This document shows, in pieces, positions 9,795-20,900 of a DNA stretch of 34,597 nt. The position numbers and the translations under genes were made by a program. The notes beneath the pieces were generated by a model. It worked only from the letters and a program-made list of their open reading frames with translations. It was not told the DNA's origin and ran no database searches. Positions within the stretch are counted from its first letter, which is position 1. The number at the start of each line of letters is the position of its first letter. The stretch comes from Owenia fusiformis (lineage: Eukaryota > Annelida > Polychaeta > Sabellida > Oweniidae). The stretch is taken from the NCBI GenBank assembly GCA_903813345.2, contig CAIIXF020000077.1, positions 1 to 34,597 on the forward strand, read 5' to 3'.

Positions 9795-11725
9795 AAGTGC
9801 CTCTACCACGGGGTAGTAAAATGTGATTATAGAATTTTCTGTCGATCAATCATTCTGAAAAGACCCCGCTGTATAGTATATTAACTTTTTACACAAGTAT
9901 CATTGATATATGGTCATGTATTTATGATGTAAGACATGTGACTTTCTAAACCCCAGATTTCTATTCTGGGGTACGTAATGTACACCCCCCTCCATAAGTT
10001 TAATCATTTTCATCTCCTATGTTACATGTATATAAATGGGAGAAGTTTCTTGAAAAATAATTTTGAATTTGGAGACCTATTACTTTTTAAACCTGACGAA
10101 GAAACATCTATTTTGTTTTAGATAAAGTGGGCAAATATAATTAGCTACTTAACTTGAGAGAACTCGGGTGGATGGATATTCTATTATATGACTTGTGACA
10201 AACCTACCATTTCCCATTGGTTTACATGGAAATGTCAACTTTCAAAACTTCATTAAATTTGTCATAAATTTTGACTTATTGTTATTGAGAAAACAATTTA
10301 GAAAATTTGGAGGTATATGAAATGCAGTCAAATTACATAACTTTTTGCATTAGTTTATTCTTTGCAGGTTATGAAAATAAAAATTCAAGCATATGGAGGC
10401 TTTAACAGGTAAGCCTATATAGGAAAAGAAGGTTGCCAAACTAATGGAGGGGAATGTAAATAATCGATTGATATTAACATGACTCATTCAAACTTCATAT
10501 GGTTTGATGGGGTTAATATATACAGTGTACCAAAGTTTTTTCAGATGGCATTTTATATCAGTTGTATACAGCTTTTTATGAAGTTTGAACGATCCTAACA
10601 ATGATTGAGAACAATACAATTAATATATCATGGGTTTATTAAGTACATATGCAATTCACTATAGTGTATACATTTTATGTATGATCAAACTTGTGATTGA
10701 ACCATAAAAAGTGAATATAACGCACAGTGTATCATTATTATGTTATGAGGGTAATTCAAAAGGTTTTGAACGAGAACTTTTTAAGAGAAGAGATGCTGAG
10801 ATTCTATTATTTTTTATACAGATACCTTTCGTTAATAATTTTGGGACCATAATCCATGTATTACTTGCCTGATACTCTTTCTAATTCTCAAGCATGCATT
10901 TGATCAATGATGGATTCTGCTTCTAGTTTCACATAGGATTGTTTGGAGATTTATCCTCCGATAATTCACAACTCCATTAGATATGTTTAAAATCTTCGTC
11001 AAACCATGTGATTATAAAACATCTTGAAGTAACACATAGTATGCTTAATGTCATCACGAATAAAGGAAATAATGATTCATTTTGTCGATGATGCCATGTT
11101 TGACTTAGTTGAAAAAGAAAACAGCTAAGAGCCATAAGGGAAATAAACCCTAACTATCCAAATCATAATCCTACGTGAAAAGAAACATAAAAAGAAAAAG
11201 AAAAAAGTTACCATTATCACAATCTGAGACCGTAATACCAGGTAACATTTCATTCATACCAAAGTTATTAGAATATATGTTGACGAATAAATTTAATTGA
11301 TAACATCGAAAAAAGGTGGATATATTAAATCATTCTTGTATTCATACAGGATTCCAGGAAAGAGCATTCCGTCTCAAATGAAATATTCGCCCAAGTTATA
11401 TTACTTGCAAGTATCTCATTTTACATCAATGATATCGACCGATCATCATTAAATCACCATAAATAACCATAGCAATTGCAGTTGCTATAGATAGATTAGA
11501 TAGACAGATTGGGGACCCAGCTATCAAATATGATCACATTAGTTTATTAAATGTCCTATCATAGTTAGACATTTTTGTGTAGAACTTATTGAATTAACCT
11601 ACTCATTCATGTATATCTGCACGTATTCGCTTTCACGGCAACGTTCAAATGATACGTAGTGCATTGCTAATTAAAAATAATTTAGAATATATCCATTGAA
11701 ACTGTGTTTTACATTTGTAAAATCA
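9795..11725. other. intergenic region upstream of gene B
   Basis: AT-rich sequence without convincing coding potential, RNA gene or transposon ends on either strand. It should contain the gene B promoter, but I saw no unambiguous TATA box or initiator; an AT-rich patch at about 11670-11695 precedes the proposed 5' exon. Confidence 0.55.
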
Positions 11726-11726
11726 G

Positions 11727-11769
11727 CTGAAGCTCAACGAGATAGATGCTCACCTAACGGAGCAAGCAA
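11727..11769 (+). other. putative 5' UTR exon of gene B
   Basis: A consensus donor (AA|GTAAGT at 11770) follows this stretch and a good acceptor (TTTTAG ending 11860) lies two bases upstream of the gene B start codon. This suggests a short non-coding first exon spliced over a 91-nt intron. The 5' limit is not known. Confidence 0.4.
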
Positions 11770-11861
11770 GTAAGTTTCTTGTGGATTGCTACCATAAGTT
11801 ACAATTTTTGTATATTGCATGCATCATATGTTATACATTATACATATCCTTGTGTTTTAGG

Positions 11862-11970
11862 ATGACACGTGCTATCATCTTGTTAATGTTGTATTCTATC
11901 ACACGTTCCCTTGGTTTTGGTCAGGAAGACTTAATCAGAGGTGTGATTCGAAGTGTGCGGAGTAAAAGTG
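11862..11970 (+). CDS. gene B exon: signal peptide
   Basis: The start is the ATG two bases after a TTTTAG acceptor. It encodes [12 protein letters not shown] and continues to a likely cleavage near SLGFG/QED, then a short basic linker ([12 protein letters not shown]). The basic N-terminus, hydrophobic core and small residues before the predicted cut fit a secretory signal. It ends in phase 1 with donor GTAATC. An in-frame upstream ATG at 11781 would lie in the putative intron and give a poorer leader. Confidence 0.75.
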
Positions 11971-14900
11971 GTAATCATAAATAATCAAATCACTAACTGT
12001 TATAAAGGATAAGCTAGTAACTTGAAAATATAATATATATAAATAAGCTGTATAATTTTATTCATCAACTTCTTTCCTCTGTTTCAGATGACTGTATTGA
12101 CTGCATGTGTAAGGTAGGCCTATATCTTATTTATCTTATTTTATATATTGATATTGTTATGATGACATCAGAATGAAAATAATACTCGTATTCGAGGACC
12201 ATAAAGGATGCTACTTAGAGGTTTAAAAATGTTTGATTTTTTTATAATAGTTTTGTGAGATTATAACGGGAAAAAGATATTAAGACTTTACAAACCATAA
12301 AGTTAGTTAATCTTTTTTAAGCTTGAGGCACCTAAAGTGTCAATATTTGACAAAGATAGACTCGGCACGTCCTCATCGATCCCATTGGAAAAGTAGAGAT
12401 TCACCCTAAAAAAAATCTTGGAGTTTTTAACTTTTTTTTAAAAGCACAGCGAAACAGATAAATTATGTTAGGGGTTGGTGTTCATCATTTTTATGTAATC
12501 GCCAGGCGATTGTTATACCTTTTTGGAAGGTGTTCGGCTGTCAATTTCCAACAAGTATTAACATAAGCATGTTAAGAGTTCCACAACATTTCTGTCAATA
12601 TATGTTACCATGGCAAAAAACAAGTCGACATTGAAGGTCAAAAGAGGTTTGACCTTTGGTTGACCTTCAATGTAACTCGAAAAATAAAAAAGGTTGTTAA
12701 CAGCTGAAATTCGTTATCATTCTGTCTTTTGCAAAATACTTCATTGCTGTGTGATTTCTGTGATATTGTATTTTTAAAAAAATCATCGGTGGTATAAATG
12801 ACGTATAATCCGATTATTTTATCTTCACAACTTTATAACGTATATTTTGTTGTAGGCATCTGGTTGCGAGAAATATCTTGGTAAATGTACCAACGACCAG
12901 GGGACTTGGAGATGCGGTCCAATGTGGATAAGTGAAGCTGTTTGGAACGAATGTGGAAAACCAAAAGGAGGTAGGTTACTGTGAGAAGTAAACACCATTC
13001 AATGCTCTTTTTGGGCAAAACTTAAAAAGTATTCAATCAACTTTGCTGAAACTGTACACTGATGTGTACAAGTTTCAACAGATTGAAACACATCTTGTTA
13101 AAATGAATAAAAACGGCAGTTGCTTTTATTGCAAAAAAATATAATCGCTTTTGTTTTAATGCACCTTCACCATTTGAGCCTATTACCCATGGTACTATTT
13201 ATTTTTAAATGCATCTATTTCTATTTTAGACTGGAAATCCTGTGCAAGGGATTCTGTAACTTGCTCAAAGGAGTGTGTGAAGAACTACCTAAATACATAT
13301 AGGACGCGTTGCACGGGAAAACCTGCTGACCAAATTACTTGTGAAGAAGATGCGAAACTTTATATGACAGGTCCACCAAATGGATGCAAAAGTACATCAT
13401 ATTCGGCAACAAACTATTGGATTTCCGTTCAAAAATGTTTACCCGTATCAAAGCCATGTAAGCGAAAATGTGTCCATTTTTATAAAATATTCGTGAAGAC
13501 ATTTTTTCTCTTTGAACATGAAACTGCACATTTTGGCCCTTTAAAGCGACGACAAGGGTAGCTATAGGCCCTACTTTTTCTAGCGTATACCATCTAATTT
13601 ACGAGTATTTTTTATTGATTTTGTTATCCGGCTGTATCGACTCTCTTTTCATAGAGGTAATAATATGCACTCTTAACAATGCAAATTTGATTTTAAAATT
13701 TGTAAGGCGAGTCCCCTCGAAGACGTACATGTAGCTTGCAAAGTACAAATGGTAAATGATTATTTAAGCACCAACCACACCCCTTGATTCGCATGGTTCC
13801 AGATGCTCTGACATCAGTGTTATAACCACATTGGAAGTCCAATATGTTTACTATCTGTAAAGCCAAGCAAGTAGCCAGTAACTTCATGAGATAATTTGCT
13901 GCATAATTGTCAACAACTTCTTATTCTGTTTCAGATGATTGCATCGACTGTATGTGTGAGGTAGCTATAGCTTTTATCATATTTCCTATATCGATAGTGC
14001 TGTTTTGATGACATTAAAATGAAAAAATACACTAATTTGAGGACCATTTAGGAATGTGTTTGACTTTGTTAATTGATTAAAATACCTCAAATTTTGACAT
14101 TGAATTTAATTCTGCCGAAAAAGACCTGAATGGCTTAGTGATTTAGGTATTTCAACATTGACAAAAATCGTCAGTGATATAAAGAACATATATAAGTACT
14201 CGGACTATTTCATCTTAAGCACTCCATAAGGTATTTTGTTGTAGGCATCCGGTTGCCAGAAATATCTTGGTATATGTACCAACGACCAGGGGACTTGGAG
14301 ATGTGGTCCAATGTGGATAAGTGAAGCTGTTTGGAACGAATGTGGAAAACTTAAAGGAGGTAGATTACTGTGCGAAACGTAGCTAAAAGCTACCAAAACA
14401 CCATTTAATGTTTTAACAGATCTTTTCAGTCAAAACTTGAAAAGTGTTCAATTAATTTGCTTGAAATTGTACGGTGGTATTAATAAACAGCAAGATATCT
14501 TGTAAAATTTATAAAAATGGCCACCATTATTGTTGCAAAACATTTACACTCGCTCTTTTGAATGCACTTTCACCATTTGAGCCCAGTACCCATGATACTA
14601 TTTATTTCTAGACTGGAAGTCCTGTGCGAGAGATTCTGTTACTTGCACAAAGGAGTGTGTGAAGAACTACCTAAATAAATATAGAACACGCTGTACTGGA
14701 AAACCTGCCGACCAAATTACTTGTGAAGAAGATGCGAAACTATATATGGCAGGTCCACCAAATGGATGCAAAAGTACATCGTCCTCGGCAACAAACTATT
14801 GGATTTCTGTTCAACAATGTTTACCCGTATCAAAGCCATGTAAGTGAAATGGTTCCATGTTTATAAGATATGACAATATTCGTGAAGATATTTTTCTCTT

Positions 14901-17900
14901 GCTATATAGGCCATACTCTTTCTAGCGTAAACCAATTAATTTACGAGTATTTTTTATTGAAAGTCGAAAACGTTCACTATCTGTTTATCCAAGAACGTAG
15001 CCAGTAACGTTATGAAATAATTTGCTACATAATTGTCAACAAATTTTTATTCTGTTTCAGATGATTGCATCGACTGTATGTGTGAGGTAGCTAGGCTTTA
15101 TCATATTTCGTATATCGATAATGTTGTTATATAACATCCAAATGAAAATATTCACAATTTCGAGGACCATTAAGGAGTGTGTTTGACTTTTAAATTGATT
15201 ATTAGGCCTTTAATTGTTGTTTGAATTTTATTCTGCCGAAAAAGACCTGGCGATTTGGTATTTTAGCATTGATAAAAATCGTCGGTGATATAAAGAACCT
15301 ATAGATATATTAGTACCCGAACTATTTCATCTTAACCACTCCATGAGGTATTTTGTTGTAGGCATCCGGTTGCCAGAAATATCTTGGTAAATGTACCAAC
15401 GACCAGGGGACTTGGAGATGTGGTCCAATGTGGATAAGTGAAGCTGTTTGGAACGAATGTGGAAAACTTAAAGGAGGTAGATTACTGTGAAAAGTCTAGC
15501 TAGAAGTTACCAAACACCATTTAATGTTCTTGTCAAAACTTAAAAAGCAAAAAAATTATAATCGCTTTTGTTTTAATGCACTTTCGCCATTTGAGCCTAT
15601 TACCCATGGTACTATTTATTTCTAAATACATCTATTTCTATTTCAGACTGGAAATCCTGTGCAAGGGATTCTGTAACTTGCTCAAAGAATTGCGTGAAGA
15701 ACTACCTAAATAAATATAGGACGCGTTGCACGGGAAAACCTGCCGACCAAATTACTTGTGAAGAAGATGCGAAACTATATATGGCAGGTCCACCAAATGG
15801 ATGCAAAAGTACATCGTCCTCGGCAACAAACTATTGGATTTCTGTTCAACAATGTTTACCCGTATCAAAGCCATGTAAGCGAAATGGTTCCATGTTTATA
15901 AGATATGGCAATATTCGTGAAGATATTTTTCCTCTTGCTATATAGGCCATACTCTTTCTAGCGTAAACCAATTAATTTACGAGTATTTTTTATTGAAAGT
16001 CGAAAACGTTCACTATCTGTTTATCCAAGAACGTAGCCAGTAACTTTATGAAATAATTTGCTACATAATTGTCAACAATTTTTTATTTTGTTTCAGATGA
16101 TTGCATCGACTGTATGTGTGAGGTAGCTAGGCTTTATCATATTTCGTATATCGATAATGTTGTTATATAACATCCAAATGAAAATATTCACAATTTCGAG
16201 GACCATTAAGGAGTGTGTTTGACTTTTAAATTGATTATTAGACCTTTAATTGTTGTTTGAATTTTATTCTGCCGAAAAAGACCTGGCGATTTGGTATTTT
16301 AGCATTGATAAAAATCGTCGGTGATATAAAGAACCTATACATATATTAGTACCCGAACTATTTCATCTTAACCACTCCATAAGGTATTTTGTTGTAGGCA
16401 TCCGGTTGCCAGAAATATCTTGGTAAATGTACCAACGACCAGGGGACTTGGAGATGTGGTCCAATGTGGATAAGTGAAGCTGTTTGGAACGAATGTGGAA
16501 AACTTAAAGGAGGTAGATTACTGTGCGAAACGTAGCTAAAAGCTACCAAAACACCATTTAACATGTTTAATGTTTTAACAGATCTTTTAAGTCAAAACTT
16601 GAAAAGTGTTCAATTAATTTGCTTGAAATTGTACGGTGGTGTTAATAAACAGCAAGATATCTTGTAAAATTTATAAAAATGGCCACCATTATTGTTGCAA
16701 AACATTTACACTCGGTCTTTTGAATGCACTTTCACCATTTGAGCCCAGTACCCATGATACTATTTATTTCTAGACTGGAAGTCCTGTGCGAGAGATTCTG
16801 TTACTTGCACAAAGGAGTGTGTGAAGAACTACCTAAATAAATATAGAACACGCTGTACTGGAAAACCTGCCGACCAAATTACTTGTGAAGAAGATGCGAA
16901 ACTTTATATGGCAGGGCCACCAAATGGTTGCAAAAGTACATCGTCCTCAGCATCAAACTATTGGAATTCCGTTCAAAAATGTTTACCCGTATCAAAGCCA
17001 TGTAAGCAAAAGTTTTTCCATCTTTGTAAGATATGGCACTATTCGTGAAGATATTTTTCTCGTTACATGAGAGTCTTGCATTTTGTCCATAAAATGAGTC
17101 TTTCGTGCACTGTGTACTGCAATAGTGGGTACTTGCTTCAAGATGATGGTGTGATCTGCATAAAAGGTAAAATATGTAAATTAAAGATGTATTTACTTTT
17201 ATAGCAGATATTGACGAGTGCAAGCTAGGGACTTCTCGGTGTGCACATATATGCATTAACACACTGGAGTCCTACAGATGTTCGTGTCAGGCTGGATACA
17301 CTCTTCATCCAGACGGGTTTTCATGCAATGGTAAAGCATATTTTCCATGTTTTTTCCTTTCAAATTAAAGGCTGACGGATCTAATAGAACAGCCTTTACA
17401 CGACCCTTACTGCCCACTCAAGAATCGTTACGGCTGAAAGTTAAAAACTGAAATAAATTGCTTACTGTACTTTATATCTCCAAATGTTTCCTACATCCCC
17501 ATCCTCCGTTATCAGCTACTTTTGTGCCAATCGGGACTTCTCTTAATCCTCGAGTGGATATTTTCTGTCGAGAAACCAAAATGGCGGTTTTGACGGAAAT
17601 TCAGTAAGCCTTCAAAATTTTCGATTGAAATCTGATTAGCTGTAGGGCATGCGAGGTAAATTACATTTAAACATTATATAAACATTGTCATCAGAATTCC
17701 AAAATACCACTTACCCGTTTGATCTGAAGTCGAAATTCATTTTTTGGAGTCAAATTGTTAGCTTTATTAAAAAGACCTACTGATGTCTGAAAAAATGACA
17801 TTTTCAACTTCGAAGGTCAAGGTCATCAAACTAGGTCACAATTAAACGATGTTATCTTAGTTTTTCAAATGCGAGACTATAAGTAAATTATACGGTGACT

Positions 17901-20900
17901 ATTTTTCTCATCAAAGTGAGATATTTGGCATTGTGTCTTGCTGATAAAAGGAAGTTATATATATAACTGAAGAATACGTTCATAAATAACCCTGTCATTT
18001 TTGTGACAAAACCACAGAAACGGTAAATGTTTGACTGTCTGGAGGAGCAACACATTTCTCTGGACATCTGAACTCCAAATTGACATACAGAGCAAAACCC
18101 AAACTGCATCAGCCCTTTCATAGTGGAGGCTGCACTTCCCTTAAACACATTACACGGCAATTTATTATTTCTATTCGTTCGAAATGTCAACGAATTACTG
18201 TTTCAAAACGAGGCTGTCAGCATGCATTTGGAAAAAATAGGTTCATATCGCTGTTTTCTATTCCTGGTTACATCTTAGATGATAATGAGAAAACGTGCAA
18301 ATATACAACCAAACCAAAAAAGAATGGTCAACTAGCTTATATTGACACTATATTTCAAAGGCTAAACAGAACCATGATCTATCCCATCTTTAAAAAACAG
18401 GAAAATTTCATTTCATTATCTCATAATATATTTAGACGAAGATGAATGTACCCAAGATCCTTGTGACCAAGGCTGTAGCAATACTCCTGGATCATACAAA
18501 TGTTATTGCTACGCCGGATTCGCACTTAGCAGTAATGGGAGAACTTGCTCAGGTAAGGGTATGTGTGCATCCTTGCTACCAATATTATGCATTTTATATC
18601 GAAAAAGAGTTAAAGGTTCTGGGTGAACCTTAAATCAAAATTTCATAGTGCTACTTACCAATCAATTTGACACTCCGTCGAAACTCAACAAAACTTGATA
18701 TAGGAGATATATGAGTTACATTTGAAAAAGAAATGGCAATTGCTATTGTACCTTTAACCTCATTTCAAATATATTTTTGCTTTGGTTCACCTTTGCATGC
18801 TCTGGTTAAAGATGTTGATGAATGCCAAAACAATAACGGTGGATGCGATCCGGATTTTATGAAATGCATCAATTACATTGGCTCATTTGGTTGTGAGTGT
18901 CTCAATGGATATACATTTCAAGACGAAACAAGTAAAACATGTGTAGGTAAGTCAGTATGTAAGACTCGACATGGAAGAATGTACAATTCGTGATTTTATT
19001 TCCATGAAAGAATGTAAATACCCCTCGTATACCGACCTTTATTTTTTTATAAGAAATATACTTGAAGATATCATTCAGATAACAAATTAACAATACAAAG
19101 ATTTTCACTGTAGTCATATTTTTATGTATAATATCTTTTTTCTTGAGAGATTGTTTTAAAAGACTGAAACATGAACCAGCGTAATACCATGACTGTTTTA
19201 TTGTGTCCTTCCCTGTTATTACTTGGAAAACGTCAGATAAAATGTTAATAAAATGTAATTAAAACATGGTATAGATATTGATGAATGCCTGGATTTCAAT
19301 GCTGGATGTCAGCAGATTTGCAAGAACTCCGCTGGTTCGTATAGCTGTGACTGCAATTCTGGGTACTTGCTTCAGGATGATGCTGTGACCTGCGCAGGTA
19401 CGAATATCAAAAAGGACGTTTCATGTTGAACGATTTTAGATGTTTTGATGATTTATTTTTTCAAACATACCCCCCTTTACAAGTAGGATTGGCTCCCAGG
19501 GTTCCAACTCGATATTCTGTCAATCATATATGGAGATGACGTGATTACAAAAGTCGAATTAAAGTAGCCGCCATTTTGTTCACGTTAAAATTTGAATCGC
19601 AAGTTTTGATCTTATTACCAGACACAAATCAAAAACACACAAGAAGTGATTAAGATATTGGTTCGAATTCGGACTCTTGATTATAAATTTATAGTCAGTT
19701 ATAAATTCAGAAAATAATGACATTCTGACATTTTTATTGTTCGAAAATATCGAGTTCCGTCCCTAGGAGCACACCTTCCTTGCCCCTTGATATTGTTCAA
19801 AAAGAAATTGAATAAACATGATACTTTGATCGGTTGCAGACATCGATGAATGTGCACAAGACTCAGATGGTTGTGCGGAAGGCTGTGTGAATACCCCTGG
19901 CGGATTTAGGTGTACTTGCAAGCCTGGTTTTTCTCTTGAAAGTAATGGGAAAGCGTGTGCAGGTATATAACGAATATTCATCTTGATTTTCATCTCAACT
20001 CTTATTCATCTAACATGTGGGTAATTTGACAAAATATTATTTAGTACCCAAATCCAGTATGTAGGTCATTATACAGCATGCCAATTACTATATATTACCA
20101 GGCCTTTACCATCAGTGTTTCAATAATTTATTTCATGTTTCAGTTTATTCCGACCAGGTTTATAGCATTAGCATTGTTGGCATTATGTAAAAAGTAGATA
20201 GCATCCTAATATCCAACAAAATAGGAATAACTATTCATCCCTATAAAGAGACTCATATTGACTTGTAGACATCATATATTTTCAGAAACAAATGAGTGTC
20301 TAACAAATAATGGTGGATGCACACATACATGCACTGATACCTATGGTAGTTTTGCATGTTCCTGTCCCGATGGTTTCCTCCTTAGTCCTGATAAGTTGAC
20401 TTGTATTAATGAATCAACAATTGTAGGTGGGATATTTAATTGTTAATATCATGTTTAAAACTGTTCAAGAACCTTATTGTAACTACAAAATGATATATGG
20501 GTACCCTTTTGTATCACTCTTTTTACGACATACATCTCTGACCTCCAAGACCACTTAGAAAAATAAAAGTGAACGAATATGTACACTCTCAACCAAACCC
20601 AATTATTGACAGAGCATAAGAAATTAGATTGCAGACAACTTTATTTTTAACATCTGGAACGATGACATAACACAGTTAAACTGGACAAATACATTTTTAA
20701 ACATAAACACCGGAGAAACATGACATTTTGAAATGAAATTATTTACTTTAGTCAACATTGATTATTCTTGGCTATACATTTCGAACAGATGCGTGTGACC
20801 CCAGTCCATGTAAACATGGTGGAAAATGTTCCCTTGTTAGAAATTTCCATGGTTTTGTGTGCGCATGCGAGGATACAGGATTCGGAGGCATTTTGTGTGA

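Noticed and set aside
11862-17001. Direct repeats as a CRISPR or satellite array
   Set aside because: The roughly 1-kb period repeats are exon-intron lysozyme modules with conserved coding frames.
17990-18165. Cys-containing minus-strand stretch vaguely like an ephrin-receptor-type GCC2/GCC3 repeat
   Set aside because: Only a few Cys fit and no splice sites support it; too weak to annotate.
18080-18445. 121-codon open frame in a gene B intron as a separate exon
   Set aside because: Cys spacing is broken across frames and the flanking EGF exons already join in phase; treated as an EGF relic.
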